A DNA stretch of 51,232 nt from Nitrososphaerota archaeon (GCA_027886905.1 JAPCJO010000008.1:1-51232), one strand, 5' to 3'; positions 24,978 to 33,954 are shown, counted from the first letter of the stretch. The notes: generated from the letters alone by a model not told the origin. Numbers and translations: made by a program.

Positions 24978-26171
24978 CTACCCGCTCGGAACGAAGACGC
25001 TCAGGCTGGTGATCGGCCCGGGCGAGACCTCGGCTGGCCAGAGATAGAAGGTGTAGACCCCCGGCCCGTAGGCCGACTCGAGGGCGGCGATGGAGAACAC
25101 GATGTCAAAGTCCCCGGTGTTGAAGTCGGTCTGCCACTGCTGCGCGTAGGTGTAGTTGCCCGAGCTGCTGCAGACGCGCCCTGCCGGGCATGGGAAGAAA
25201 ACGGTGGAAATGGGCGTTCCAGGAGAGTAGGCGCCCTCGTACTGGCACGCCAAAGACTCGTTGAGCTCGCTGTATTGGTCGCAAGAGGTCATGGGCCTCA
25301 GCTCGCCGAGGGTGATGTTGCTCGGGGCGGGGTCGAAGTACACCGAGACCTCGGAGCCGGATTGGCTCTCCAACCATCCCTGCTGATACTCGAGGATCGT
25401 GCCTTGCAGGGTCAGCGTGCCCGCAGAGACCTGAAGCGACTCGCTGCCGATGTACACGTTCTCAAAGTCCTCCACGAGGAAGACCGTCGTAGAGTTGTAG
25501 GCTATGCCAAGGGAGACGCGGTTGTGCAGCGGGTCGAGGATGTTCTTCTGGTGTCCGTTCCCGCAGCAGGCCGAGTCGTTGTTGAGCATCATCCACTCGG
25601 AGCCGTTGATGGCGTTCTCCACCGTCTGGAGGGAGCAGGCGGCGGCGACCTGCTGAGTCGAGTCCGGCTCCGAGGTGGTGCAGTAGCTCAGCGCGGCGTT
25701 CTCCTCCACGCTCCCCGTCCCGCCCAGGAGGGTGTAGCGCATATACGGCTTGTATCCCTGATTGTCCCAGTGGCTGAAGTACCCGTAGTAGGCCATGGAG
25801 TCGGCGTGCTGCTGGCCCGACTCCACGCTGCTCGACGTGACCGAGGGCAGGCCGGCGGAGGTCCTCTCGGCGTTTATCACGCCCACGGTGAAATTGGCGA
25901 TGGCGTTGTACCCTGGAGGGTAGTCGATCGTCGTGGAGCTCCCGACAAAGGCAGGGCTGTCTTCGAGCCAGTTACCCGAGGAGTTGCCGACGGAGACGGA
26001 CGTCGCCACGATGGAGGGCGAAGCGACTCCAGAGAGGGTGGTCGTCGCCGTGCTCCCAGAGCCGGTCGTGGTGGAGCTTGGCGCGTCCGGAAAGTGCGCG
26101 GTAGCGGCCCATCCGACGCCGACGAGGAGGATGGCGACCACAATCACCGCTAGGGCGAGCTTGTTCATCAC
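24978..26171 (-). CDS. Secreted or anchored CAP-domain (SCP/PR-1) protein
   Basis: A protein of 397 residues. An N-terminal hydrophobic segment (about 5-23) acts as a signal or anchor, followed by a Ser/Thr-rich linker. A CAP domain covers about residues 95-245: INAERTSAGLP, QQHADSMAYYGYFSHWDNQG, ENAA and HQKNILDPLHNRVSLGIAY, with the His/Glu cavity residues kept. Its Cys residues may form disulfides. A beta-rich C-terminal region follows. CAP proteins occur on cell surfaces in all domains; their roles are mostly unknown. The start is GTG 26171 followed at once by ATG; AAATATAGG (26213 to 26205) lies upstream. Confidence 0.85.
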   Translation of the reverse strand: MMNKLALAVIVVAILLVGVGWAATAHFPDAPSSTTTGSGSTATTTLSGVASPSIVATSVSVGNSSGNWLEDSPAFVGSSTTIDYPPGYNAIANFTVGVINAERTSAGLPSVTSSSVESGQQHADSMAYYGYFSHWDNQGYKPYMRYTLLGGTGSVEENAALSYCTTSEPDSTQQVAAACSLQTVENAINGSEWMMLNNDSACCGNGHQKNILDPLHNRVSLGIAYNSTTVFLVEDFENVYIGSESLQVSAGTLTLQGTILEYQQGWLESQSGSEVSVYFDPAPSNITLGELRPMTSCDQYSELNESLACQYEGAYSPGTPISTVFFPCPAGRVCSSSGNYTYAQQWQTDFNTGDFDIVFSIAALESAYGPGVYTFYLWPAEVSPGPITSLSVFVPSG

Positions 26172-26264
26172 CGAAACACCTTCTTCTTCGAATGGTTGGG
26201 CGGTCCTATATTTGGGGTCCGTTGTTGATGGGCGACGCCGACGACTCGGGTCGTGCCGTCGGCA

Positions 26265-27017
26265 CTATTCGACGCCCTTCTCCGAGAGCCGGCACTTGGT
26301 GGGCGGCACGCCACTCCGCGGGTGCTCGACGCTTGCGGCGACATAGCCTCCCTCCCTCCGCAGCCTGATGGACTTGCTGACGAACCTCCCCAAAGTGAGG
26401 CCGCCCACGTTGACGTCCTTGCTCATTCCGCCCACCGTTATCGAAGCCACCCGGTTGGTCAGGAGCACGACCCTCCTGTGGAGGTAGGCGTCGATGGCGA
26501 CGCGGTTTAGGTACGCCCCGAGCGCGCCCTGCCTCCTCCCTGTCCTTTCCCTTCCCGGGAACTCGAGGGTGAAATTCTTCGTCACGGTGTCGACGACGAC
26601 CAGCTTCGCGGAGCTGACCCGCGGGTCGTCCGCCATCCTTTCCAGCACTTGGGACTGGGCGTCGACGTCACGCGCTCGGAGGGCGTAGACGCTGTCCAGC
26701 GCCGACTTGGCCTCGATCCCCCTGGACTCGGCCATCTGCACGACCCTCTCGGGCCGGAAGGTCGACTCCGTGTCGACGAACACCGACTTCCAGCCTCGCG
26801 CGGAAGCCATCACGGTCGCCTGAATCGCCAGCTGGGTCTTGCCGGAGTTGCTCGCCCCGAACACCTCGGTTATCTTGCCCTCCTCGTAACCCCCGACCAG
26901 GAGCGCGTCCAGCCCCTCGGAGCCCGTGCCGAGCTTTCCTAGGCTCCTGGCGACCTCGAGCGCCTCGGAGAAGGTGAGCGACTTGAGACCGCCCACGCTC
27001 CCTTCGTCTTTCGTCAC
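26265..27017 (-). CDS. RadB-like RecA-family recombinase paralogue
   Basis: A RecA-fold ATPase of 250 residues without the N-terminal helix-hairpin-helix domain of RadA, hence RadB-like. Walker A is GASNSGKT (54-61), Walker B is the hydrophobic strand KLVVVDTV, and the TGSEGLDALLVGG entry and late MSKDVNVGGLTLGRFVSKSIRLRR segments are typical of RadB/Rad51 paralogues. It probably modulates RadA filaments or Holliday junction processing. The start is GTG 27017. The promoter region contains two long hairpins (27038-27105). Confidence 0.88.
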   Translation of the reverse strand: MTKDEGSVGGLKSLTFSEALEVARSLGKLGTGSEGLDALLVGGYEEGKITEVFGASNSGKTQLAIQATVMASARGWKSVFVDTESTFRPERVVQMAESRGIEAKSALDSVYALRARDVDAQSQVLERMADDPRVSSAKLVVVDTVTKNFTLEFPGRERTGRRQGALGAYLNRVAIDAYLHRRVVLLTNRVASITVGGMSKDVNVGGLTLGRFVSKSIRLRREGGYVAASVEHPRSGVPPTKCRLSEKGVE

Positions 27018-27037
27018 GAGAACCGTCCTCTGCGACG

Positions 27038-27069
27038 GCCCGGGACGATAATAGCTTTGACGTCCGGGC
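27038..27069. repeat. GC-rich hairpin 1 in spacer
   Basis: GCCCGGGACG (27038-27047) pairs with CGTCCGGGC (27061-27069), nine pairs with one bulged G at 27044 and a 13-base A/T-rich loop that also holds the probable radB TATA element. Confidence 0.5.
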
Positions 27070-27076
27070 TCGAGCC

Positions 27077-27105
27077 GACAGGCCTGATCTTGTCGCCGGC
27101 CTGTC
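27077..27105. repeat. GC-rich hairpin 2 in spacer
   Basis: GACAGGCC (27077-27084) and GGCCTGTC (27098-27105) form a perfect 8-base inverted repeat with a 13-base loop. With hairpin 1 it fills most of the 143-base spacer between the cupredoxin stop and the radB-like start. Confidence 0.55.
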
Positions 27106-27160
27106 CGAGCGAAGGGGATCTCTGGCGCGGCGCGTGTGACCGAAGGCTGGGTTCAGAGCG

Positions 27161-27781
27161 TCAGGTCACTATGACGAACCCTTCCATGTATCCCTTGAGG
27201 CCCATCCCTGGGCCGCATGGGGTGTCGCACATGTACATGTAGACGCCCGGCTTGGAGAAGGTGTAAGAGAAGTTCACGACCGTGGTAGGAGGGATCGGGA
27301 TGTTCAGCCCCAGCTGCGTTATCGTGAATGTGTGGCCTATCGGCATGTTCGAGATCGCCTGACCGGCGCTGTAGCTGGATGCGACCTGTCCGCTCGCGGT
27401 GTCGTTGTAAACCGTGAAGGGCGTGGTGACCTGGTCCGAGAAGTTCTGGAGGACCGCCGTGTCTATCGTCGTCAGCACAAAGTCCACCGTGGTGCCCGCC
27501 TTGACGGTGACGTTGTTGTCGTTCGTGCCCGGCGCCGTGGTGTTCGTTGCCGCCGCGGGAACAATACCGACACTGGCGTTCGCCGCGAGGACGAATGCGT
27601 CATACCCCGCCCCTCCGTAATCGGGGATTACGTCCATGTTGACCTGCGTGGCCGAAGGTTGACTGCTCGTTGTCAGCGAATTGGCTATCGTATTGGCGTA
27701 GAAGCCAAGAAGGCCGCTAAGGACAACGGCGGCGACCATCACGCCGACGATGATTCCATTCTCTCTGGTTCGCGGGTCCAA
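27161..27781 (-). CDS. Membrane-anchored cupredoxin with altered CuA-type site
   Basis: A protein of 206 residues with one N-terminal anchor (about 8-27) and a cupredoxin domain like cytochrome oxidase subunit II. His150 (IGHTFTI) and the loop CDTPCGPGMGLKGYM (Cys185, Cys189, Met193, Met199) are visible. In a normal CuA centre the loop is C-x-E-x-C-x3-H-x2-M; here Glu is Thr, His is Met and Met is Lys, so the site is non-canonical and may bind one copper or none. The start is TTG 27781, with AAATATTC 29-36 bases upstream. No oxidase subunit I is nearby. Confidence 0.8.
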   Translation of the reverse strand: MDPRTRENGIIVGVMVAAVVLSGLLGFYANTIANSLTTSSQPSATQVNMDVIPDYGGAGYDAFVLAANASVGIVPAAATNTTAPGTNDNNVTVKAGTTVDFVLTTIDTAVLQNFSDQVTTPFTVYNDTASGQVASSYSAGQAISNMPIGHTFTITQLGLNIPIPPTTVVNFSYTFSKPGVYMYMCDTPCGPGMGLKGYMEGFVIVT

Positions 27782-27809
27782 CTACTCCACAGCCGCATCC
27801 GGGCCGTTT

Positions 27810-27817
27810 GAATATTT
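27810..27817 (-). promoter_or_regulatory. TATA box of cupredoxin gene
   Basis: AAATATTC on minus, 29-36 bases before TTG 27781. The same patch (GAATATTTAG on plus) could also serve the DUF488 gene, giving it a leader of about 110 bases. Confidence 0.5.
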
Positions 27818-27947
27818 AGGGGTAGACCCGATTATCAAAACTGAGAACAACTTCAGGCCCTTTGGCATCGAAAGCCTCACGACCTTCCTGTCGGGTCGGC
27901 TCAAGGCTATCTGCCCGCGCGCCTGGGACGAACGGGGGAGAGCCTCG

Positions 27948-28397
27948 TTGGCGGTGAAGACGAAGAGCATCTACGAGCCGGCGGATCCAGGTGACGGGTT
28001 CAGGGTGCTGATCACGCGGTACTACCCTCGGGGAGTCAAGAAGGACCGCTTCGACAGGTGGGAGAAGGCGCTCTCACCCAGCCGTGAGCTGCTCGCGGCC
28101 TACAGGAGCGGCGAGAAGAGCTGGGACCAGTTCAAGAGGGCGTTCCTCTCGGAGATGAAGGCGAGCCCTGAGAGCGCCGAAGCGATCCGCGCGCTCTCCC
28201 CGCTCGCCAAGGCCCAGGACGTCACCTTGCTTTGCTACGAAAAGGCCGGCCTCAACTGCCACAGGTATCTGGTCGCGGAACTCCTTTCCACCCCGGGCAC
28301 TCTCTCGAGCCACGTCGCTTCGAGACGAGGCCACACAGCCAGGAGGACGCCGGCACCGGCGGAACCCCAGAAAAGCGACCTCGACGATATGCCTTGA
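27948..28397 (+). CDS. DUF488 family protein
   Basis: A protein of 149 residues. KTKSIYEPADPGDGFRVLI, then RYYPRGVKKDRFDRW, and the Cys/His-containing LLCYEKAGLNCHRYLVAELL match DUF488, a small family of unknown function. The frame stays open upstream but has no ATG, GTG or TTG between the cupredoxin gene and TTG 27948. A GGGGGAG about nine bases before this TTG looks like a ribosome binding site (GTG 27954 is also possible). The 130-base stretch before it is probably leader. The last 40 residues are Pro/Arg-rich and disordered. Confidence 0.82.
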   Translation: MAVKTKSIYEPADPGDGFRVLITRYYPRGVKKDRFDRWEKALSPSRELLAAYRSGEKSWDQFKRAFLSEMKASPESAEAIRALSPLAKAQDVTLLCYEKAGLNCHRYLVAELLSTPGTLSSHVASRRGHTARRTPAPAEPQKSDLDDMP

Positions 28398-28479
28398 GGA
28401 ATGTGGCATGCTGCGAGTCTTCATTTATGGCCGACAAACGTTTTTATTGGCGCCGAAAGTTCGCTGAAACAGCTCCAAA

Positions 28480-28728
28480 GTGAACGCTTCTCAACAGACG
28501 CCAAAGCGACCTCTAGCAGTCCTGCAGAAAGCGATAAGCAAGAAGGCCACGATACGCCTCAAAACCGACGTAGAGTACAGGGGAAGGGTATCCAACGTCG
28601 ACGCGTTCATGAACGTGATACTCGAGGACGCCGAAGAGTTCGAAGGCGGCGTCAAGTCCGCGAACTACGGCAAGGTCATAGTGAGAGGGGACAACGTCCT
28701 CTACGTAAGGCTCGAAAACTCCCTGTGA
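28480..28728 (+). CDS. Sm-like archaeal protein (LSm)
   Basis: An archaeal Sm protein of 82 residues, forming a ring that binds U-rich RNA. Sm1 (ISKKATIRLKTDVEYRGRVSNVDAFMNVIL) and Sm2 (KVIVRGDNVLYVRL) are complete, including the Asp-Asn of Sm1 and the Arg-Gly-Asp-Asn of Sm2. The start is GTG 28480. CGTTTTTATT lies about 35-43 bases upstream. Confidence 0.94.
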   Translation: MNASQQTPKRPLAVLQKAISKKATIRLKTDVEYRGRVSNVDAFMNVILEDAEEFEGGVKSANYGKVIVRGDNVLYVRLENSL

Positions 28729-28767
28729 GAATCCAAGTTTGATCGCTGCACCCGAGGTCGGCTCTAG

Positions 28768-29976
28768 ATGAACAGGTCAATCCACTCAGAACAATTACCG
28801 GACTGCGTCTCCGACCTTCAGGTCGAGATCGTCGAGAGGAAGGGCATAGGGCACCCCGACAGCATCATCGACGGCGCTTGCGAGGCCGTCTCCATAGGTC
28901 TCTCGAAATACTACCTGGACAACTTCGACGTCATCTTCCACCACAACGTGGACAAGGGGCTCCTGGTGGGGGGCAAGTCGAACGCGGTCTTCGGAGGGGG
29001 CAAGGTCATCGACCCGATCTTCATCCTCGTCGCCGGAAGGGCGACTGACGTCGTCCCGATCGGGAAGAAGATGGAGGAGATTCCAGTGGAGAGCATCGCA
29101 AAGGAAGCGGTGGCGAACTACATACGGGGGACGATGCGCTTTCTCGACCCCGTGAAGCACACGAGGGTTGAGACGATGATCAGGGCGGGCTCCCCCGACC
29201 TCGTCGCGGTCTTCCTCAGGAAGCAGGCGATGCCCGTCGCGAACGACACGTCGATAGGCGTGGGGTTCGCCCCGCTCTCGGAGACTGAGAAGGTCGTCTT
29301 CTCCATCGAGCAGTTGCTCAACTCCTCGAAGTTCAAGAAGAAGTACCCCTCGGTGGGCGAGGACGTCAAGGTCATGGGCATGAGGGTGGGCAAGAAGCTC
29401 AACGCCACCGTCGCGGCTGCGATGGTGAGCGGCCAGATCAAGGACGCGAGCGAGTACGCCAGCATAATCAAGGACGTCAGGGACGAAGTGGACGACCTCG
29501 TCGCAAAGTCCCCCCTCGACGTCAACGTCAGGCTCAACCAGGGCGACGACCCAAAGCGGGGCAGCTACTACCTCACTGTCACGGGCACTTCCGCGGAGCA
29601 GGGGGACGACGGGAACACCGGAAGGGGGAACAGGGTGAACGGCCTCATCTCGCCGATGCGCCAGTACTCGATGGAGGCCACCGCGGGCAAGAACCCGGTC
29701 AACCACACGGGGAAGCTCTACAACGCCGTGGCGGTGCACGCGGCGGAGCAGATCGCGGAGGAGGTCAAGGGCGTGAGGGAGTGCTACGTCAGGATACTCA
29801 GCAGGATAGGGAGCCCCATCGACCAGCCGCAGATAGCGAGCGCGGCGGTCATCCTCGAGAAGGGGACGAAGATGTCTAGCGTGAAGGCGGAGGTCGAGTC
29901 GATACTCGACGACCAGCTCCGGGACATCCGCAACATAACCAACCTCATCCTCGAGAAGCGCGTCATACTCTTCTGA
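28768..29976 (+). CDS. S-adenosylmethionine synthetase, archaeal type
   Basis: An archaeal-type methionine adenosyltransferase of 402 residues, making AdoMet from methionine and ATP. Family blocks: [47 protein letters not shown] and [17 protein letters not shown]. It is distinct from bacterial MetK. It lies 39 bases after the LSm gene. The 3' end overlaps the convergent Rio2 gene by 14 bases. Confidence 0.96.
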   Translation: MNRSIHSEQLPDCVSDLQVEIVERKGIGHPDSIIDGACEAVSIGLSKYYLDNFDVIFHHNVDKGLLVGGKSNAVFGGGKVIDPIFILVAGRATDVVPIGKKMEEIPVESIAKEAVANYIRGTMRFLDPVKHTRVETMIRAGSPDLVAVFLRKQAMPVANDTSIGVGFAPLSETEKVVFSIEQLLNSSKFKKKYPSVGEDVKVMGMRVGKKLNATVAAAMVSGQIKDASEYASIIKDVRDEVDDLVAKSPLDVNVRLNQGDDPKRGSYYLTVTGTSAEQGDDGNTGRGNRVNGLISPMRQYSMEATAGKNPVNHTGKLYNAVAVHAAEQIAEEVKGVRECYVRILSRIGSPIDQPQIASAAVILEKGTKMSSVKAEVESILDDQLRDIRNITNLILEKRVILF

Positions 29977-30826
29977 CCGCGGGGAATCTCCCGCTCCCCG
30001 TCACGTAGCCCACCAGCGCGTCGATGTCGGCGGAGAGCCCGTAGCTCCTCTCGAAGAACTTCGAGACCGCCCCTACGTCGCGCCTCATCAGCTCCTTCGC
30101 GTTGGGGTGGTCGGCACCGACCCACTGGGGCCAGTCGATGAGCCAGACCGTCGCCCCGTCGGTCAGGATGTTGTACTCGCTGAGGTCGCCGTTGATCATC
30201 CCTGCCTTCGTGTATGCGTCCCGCACCGTGTCCATGATATCCCTGAGCACCTTCCTGGCGTCGACGAGCTCCGGTCGGTTCGTGAGCCTTACCCCAGGAA
30301 GCTCCTTGAGGAGCACGGTGTGCCTGTTCGTGGCCACGGCAACCGGGACGTTCTTGGTCACCTCCGCGAGCCTCGCGAGAGCGTGGAACTCCCTGTGCGC
30401 GGCCTCGTAGTTGATGTCGAGCCAGGTGTTGAGCTGCTTCGACGAGGCGTGCCTCTTGCGGGTCACGTCGCGGAAGCTCGTCCTCCCGAGCCTGAACAGC
30501 TTCAGCGCGTAGAGGTCCCCTTTCCCCGAGAGGACCTCGTAGACGTCGGACTCCTTCCCCTTCGCGATGAGCTTCCCGAGGGCGTGGGCGAAGTCTTTGT
30601 CGGCGTAGAACTTGAGCGCGAGGAGGTCCACAGCGGGGACGTAGATCTCGTACGTCCTGCCCGAGCCGATGAGCTTTCGCTTGTTGAGCTCGTTTAGCCC
30701 GAAGTTCACCCTGTCCATGGGCTGACCTGACACCTTCGCTATCGACTCCGCGGACGTCGTGGCCTTCCCGAGCGTGCACTTCTCGAGGGCCCTGAGCGCT
30801 TGCCACTCCTCGGGCTTCAGCTGCAT
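29963..30826 (-). CDS. RIO-type serine/threonine kinase Rio2
   Basis: A Rio2 kinase/ATPase of 287 residues acting in maturation of the small ribosomal subunit. The N-terminal winged helix (1-80) is followed by the RIO kinase domain: ATP loop AKGKESDVYEVLSG, catalytic INGDLSEYNIL with Asp as the base, and metal-binding VWLIDWPQWV. The winged helix marks Rio2 rather than Rio1. It converges on the AdoMet synthetase gene. Confidence 0.95.
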   Translation of the reverse strand: MQLKPEEWQALRALEKCTLGKATTSAESIAKVSGQPMDRVNFGLNELNKRKLIGSGRTYEIYVPAVDLLALKFYADKDFAHALGKLIAKGKESDVYEVLSGKGDLYALKLFRLGRTSFRDVTRKRHASSKQLNTWLDINYEAAHREFHALARLAEVTKNVPVAVATNRHTVLLKELPGVRLTNRPELVDARKVLRDIMDTVRDAYTKAGMINGDLSEYNILTDGATVWLIDWPQWVGADHPNAKELMRRDVGAVSKFFERSYGLSADIDALVGYVTGSGRFPAVRRV

Positions 30827-30929
30827 TATGAGCGATGCTGCGATGTCTGTTGCGGACGAGCTTCTTTCGCCTTTGGGTAGGCTGAGGCCGAGCCGGCGCT
30901 TCTTGAACCTTTCAAGGCCAAGCCCAAAA

Positions 30930-31757
30930 TCAGGAGCCGCCGGACTGCAAGAACTTGAGGAGCTCTGCGTTGATCTGGTCCTTTAGCGTCGAGCACATCC
31001 CATGGGGCGCGCCAGGTATCACCTTGAGGGTGGCTCCCTTCACCAGCTTGGAGGAGAGCATCGCCGCGTCCGCAATAGGGACTATCTGGTCGTCGTCACC
31101 GTGAAGGATTAGGGTGGGTACGTCGATCTTCTTGAGGTCATCGGTAAAGTCCGTCTCGGAGAAGGCCTTGATGCAGTCGTAGACCGCCTTGTGGCCGGCC
31201 ATCATGCCCTGCATCCAGAATGAGTCGCGAAGGCCCTGCGAGACCTTTGAGCCCGGCCTGTTCGCCCCGTAGAACGGGATGCTCAGGTCCTTCCAGAACT
31301 GCGAGCGGTCGGCGAGGACGCCCGCGCGAATCTGGTCGAACGCTTCCATTGGCGTGCCGCCCGGGTTGGCGGAGGTCTTCAGCATCAGGGGCGGGACCGC
31401 CCCTATCAGGACCGCCTTGTTGACGCGCTTGCTGCCATGGCGCCCGATGTAGCGCGCCACTTCGCCCCCGCCGGTGGAGTGGCCCACGTGGACGGCGTCC
31501 TTCAGGTCGAGAGCCTTGACCAGCTCAGCAAGGTCGTCCGCGTAGGTATCCATGTTGTTGCCGTTCCAAGGCTGGCTCGACCGCCCATGGCCGCGACGGT
31601 CGGGAGCCACGCAGCGAAACCCTCGATCACCGAGAAACAACATCTGATCCTCGAAGGCGTCGGAGCTCAGCGGCCATCCGTGGCTGAAGACGACGGGCTG
31701 TCCCTTCCCCCAGTCCTTGTAGTAGATTCGAGTGCCGTCGTTGGTCGTGATAGCTGT
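30930..31757 (-). CDS. Alpha/beta hydrolase (non-heme chloroperoxidase-like)
   Basis: An alpha/beta hydrolase of 275 residues, very like bacterial cofactor-free haloperoxidases/esterases. Catalytic Ser lies in VGHSTGGGE, Asp in [10 protein letters not shown] and His in GAPHGM; the oxyanion region reads [12 protein letters not shown]. The start TTG at 31757 opens with [17 protein letters not shown], where homology begins; a longer frame upstream is not supported. ATTTATTAG lies about 31-40 bases upstream. The close match to bacterial enzymes suggests acquisition by transfer. The substrate is probably an ester. Confidence 0.92.
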   Translation of the reverse strand, partial: TAITTNDGTRIYYKDWGKGQPVVFSHGWPLSSDAFEDQMLFLGDRGFRCVAPDRRGHGRSSQPWNGNNMDTYADDLAELVKALDLKDAVHVGHSTGGGEVARYIGRHGSKRVNKAVLIGAVPPLMLKTSANPGGTPMEAFDQIRAGVLADRSQFWKDLSIPFYGANRPGSKVSQGLRDSFWMQGMMAGHKAVYDCIKAFSETDFTDDLKKIDVPTLILHGDDDQIVPIADAAMLSSKLVKGATLKVIPGAPHGMCSTLKDQINAELLKFLQSGGS

Positions 31758-31936
31758 CAAGCGAGTTCGACGCCAAAGACGCTGGGAATCTAATAAATGT
31801 CGTGCACAGCTTTCCCTGTGGCTATGGTGGCGGCGTTCCAATGTCAATATTCCGCCCTTGCTGTCTTACAATGACGCCGCTCCTGCAACCAAGCCGCCGT
31901 TTCCTTCGCTGACCTGGCTTCCTCCGCCGCAAACGC

Positions 31937-31945
31937 TGATATATC
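31937..31945 (+). promoter_or_regulatory. TATA box of small gene at 31967
   Basis: TGATATATC, 22-30 bases before the ATG at 31967. The rest of the 209-base spacer (31758-31966) shows no gene or repeat I can support. Confidence 0.55.
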
Positions 31946-31966
31946 GAGGACACGCTCTGCGGGCCG

Positions 31967-32191
31967 ATGCCACAGAAGAGAGACGAGGTGGTCGAGAAGG
32001 TCGACGCCACCCAGGCGGTGCCCAATATCTACGAAGACTGGATTGCGAAGCAGGTCAAGGCGAGGTCCGCCTCGCTTGCAGCTCAAACTGAAGAGGATGA
32101 AGAGGAGGACGAGATTGACGCGGCCGAGGACTCACACGAGAAGGCCCACCGGCGCAAGAGAGGGAAGGGCTCCGCGGCGAGCAATTCCTGA
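31967..32191 (+). CDS. Small charged protein of unknown function
   Basis: A protein of 74 residues with an acidic stretch (about 42-53, mostly Glu and Asp) followed by a basic tail (KAHRRKRGKG). It starts at an ATG with a well-spaced TATA box. I recognise no family. The lack of structure suggests a nucleic-acid or partner-binding peptide, but this is a guess. Confidence 0.55.
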   Translation: MPQKRDEVVEKVDATQAVPNIYEDWIAKQVKARSASLAAQTEEDEEEDEIDAAEDSHEKAHRRKRGKGSAASNS

Positions 32192-32203
32192 CCGGCGTCT
32201 GCC

Positions 32204-33280
32204 TCACCCCAGCTGCCTAGCGACGCCGTCCGCGTAGGTCTCCCAGTAGCGGTCTGGCTCCGGGACGTACGCCCGCGGTTTCGAGCCTCCCGAAGACATC
32301 CAGAGGCCCCTCCCCTGGCCCCGCCGGCCGATGCGCCCGATTTCGTAGACGTCGACCCTCGCTTTGGCGAGCGACGCCCTCAGGCCTTCGACCCCTCCAG
32401 GTCTGCAGGTGACGATGAGGGTACCTTCGCTCAGCGTGGTCAGCGGGTCGAGCCCGAACGCGCCGCAGACGGCCGAAGCCTCCTCGGGGACGTGGATCGC
32501 CTCGCACCTCACGACCACTGGAAGGCCGCAGGCGGACGAGAGCTCGAAGAGCCCCCCGAGCACCCCTCCCTCGGTGGCGTCGTGCATGGATGTCACGTTC
32601 TCCCTCAGTCCCGCCGAGGCGGCGGCCCTGGCGTCACTCACAGTCGAGCAGTCCCGTAGACGAGACCTTGCCTTGCCGAGCATGGCGGCACCCGCTTTTT
32701 TCTCGATGGTCGAGGGGAAGGAGTGCGCGAGGACCGCCGTCGCGCCTATCGCCGCCCCTTTCGTGACCAGCACCGCGTCCCCGGGCTTCGCCATCGCCGG
32801 CGTCACGTAGGCGTCGCGCCCGGCGACGCTGAACATCATCCCCCCGCCGACGACCGTGTAACCCGAGCCCGGGTACCTCCCCGTGTGTCCCCCGGCAATC
32901 GCTATCCCGAGCTTCCCGCACTCGTCTCCTATGGCCTTAAGGTACGCGCCCACCGCGGCCAGCTCCATCTCGGGCGGGAGGTTCAGGTCGAGCATGGCGA
33001 ACTGGGGTTCCACCCCGCTCGTCGTGAGGTCGGAGGCGAGCAGGTGCACGCTGAGCCGAGCCGACTCCGTCATCCCTATCGAGGGGATGACCGAGAGAGG
33101 GTCGCTGGTTACGACCAGCACCTTGCTCCCTCCGAGCGAGATGACAGCGTTGTCCAGCCCGTGCCCCGGCTTGACGATCAAGGAGCTCCTCTTCGCCCCA
33201 AGGTTCGAGAAGACGGCGCTCTCGAGGAACTCGCGCGGGACCTTCCCCTGCTGGCCGGGGCGCCACGGTTTGTCGATCAA
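32204..33280 (-). CDS. AIR-synthase-related protein (HypE/ThiL-like fold)
   Basis: A PurM/HypE-superfamily protein of 358 residues. ATP-binding and dimer motifs are visible: HGLDNAVISLGGSKVLVVTSD, ESARLSVHLLASDL (the usual NDL region), AIAGGHTGRYPG and SMHDATEGGVLGGLFELS. The family covers ATP-dependent enzymes such as HypE, ThiL and SelD. No hydrogenase genes are near. The TTG start overlaps the stop of the ECF S component (TTGA), so the two are coupled. The neighbouring ThiR-like regulator suggests a link to thiamine, but the residues do not prove a ThiL role. Confidence 0.78.
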   Translation of the reverse strand: MIDKPWRPGQQGKVPREFLESAVFSNLGAKRSSLIVKPGHGLDNAVISLGGSKVLVVTSDPLSVIPSIGMTESARLSVHLLASDLTTSGVEPQFAMLDLNLPPEMELAAVGAYLKAIGDECGKLGIAIAGGHTGRYPGSGYTVVGGGMMFSVAGRDAYVTPAMAKPGDAVLVTKGAAIGATAVLAHSFPSTIEKKAGAAMLGKARSRLRDCSTVSDARAAASAGLRENVTSMHDATEGGVLGGLFELSSACGLPVVVRCEAIHVPEEASAVCGAFGLDPLTTLSEGTLIVTCRPGGVEGLRASLAKARVDVYEIGRIGRRGQGRGLWMSSGGSKPRAYVPEPDRYWETYADGVARQLG

Positions 33281-33879
33281 TTGCGGTAGCCCAGGCGCCT
33301 GAACGTCGGGCGGGCCGCCGCGATTATCCCGAACGCGACGGGGATGAAGGCGAGGTCGAGAAGCGTGCCAAAATCGGAGGAGGCCAACACAAGGGCCGAG
33401 TAAGCCGTGGTCGGGGCGCCGTACTGGAAGAGACCGTAAGTGTAGAATAGCCAGTCTGGGAAGAAGAACGCGAGCGTCTCGAAGACCGTGGCCGCGACCA
33501 TCGCCATGGCGAGGGTCTTCCTCCCTCTTGTCGCGGCCCAGGCAACGATGAAAACTTCCGGACCCCTCGCCCATATCATCCCGAACGGGTAGATTGGCGA
33601 GCCTCCACCGCTAGTGATGTTGAAGAGCTCTCCCACGAAGCCGCCGATCGCGGTCGCGGAGAACGCGTCCCACTTGTCCACCAGCGCGGCCAGCGCCAGG
33701 TAGATTGCCGGGGCGAGGGTGATCTCGTACAGAGGCGCCGGGAGCGGGATGCGAATTATCGAGGTGCACACGGCGATTAAAGCGGAGAACACCGCGACCA
33801 TCGCTAGCCTCGTGTTCTTGCTGGGGGTCGTCTTTCCAGACATTTGCTCGTGAAACGCCGACTCCGCGTAAGTTCCCAT
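33277..33879 (-). CDS. ECF transporter S component
   Basis: A membrane protein of 200 residues with about six helices. The first helix begins after a Lys/Asn/Thr segment (RLAMVAVFSALIAVCTSI), followed by LYEITLAPAIYLALAALVDK and GGFVGELFNITSGGG, typical of ECF S components. The ATG at 33879 is supported by GTTTATAAG (33915 to 33907 on minus); an ATG at 33843 is also in frame. It is divergent from a ThiR-like regulator with a shared palindrome, so it is likely a carrier for thiamine or a thiamine precursor (inference). Confidence 0.75.
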   Translation of the reverse strand: MGTYAESAFHEQMSGKTTPSKNTRLAMVAVFSALIAVCTSIIRIPLPAPLYEITLAPAIYLALAALVDKWDAFSATAIGGFVGELFNITSGGGSPIYPFGMIWARGPEVFIVAWAATRGRKTLAMAMVAATVFETLAFFFPDWLFYTYGLFQYGAPTTAYSALVLASSDFGTLLDLAFIPVAFGIIAAARPTFRRLGYRN

Positions 33880-33906
33880 GTGGCTCTAGAGGCTCTCGAC
33901 GGGATT

Positions 33907-33936
33907 CTTATAAACGACCTGATAAGTGACTTATAC
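33907..33936. promoter_or_regulatory. Divergent promoters with central palindrome (candidate ThiR-like operator)
   Basis: TATA GTTTATAAG (33915 to 33907, minus) serves the ECF S component; ACTTATAC (33929-33936, plus) serves the regulator starting at ATG 33955. Between and overlapping the plus TATA is the exact palindrome ATAAGT-G-ACTTAT (33922-33934). A protein bound there would block at least the regulator promoter. Confidence 0.6.
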
Positions 33937-33954
33937 GTGCACCCGCCTTGCGAG

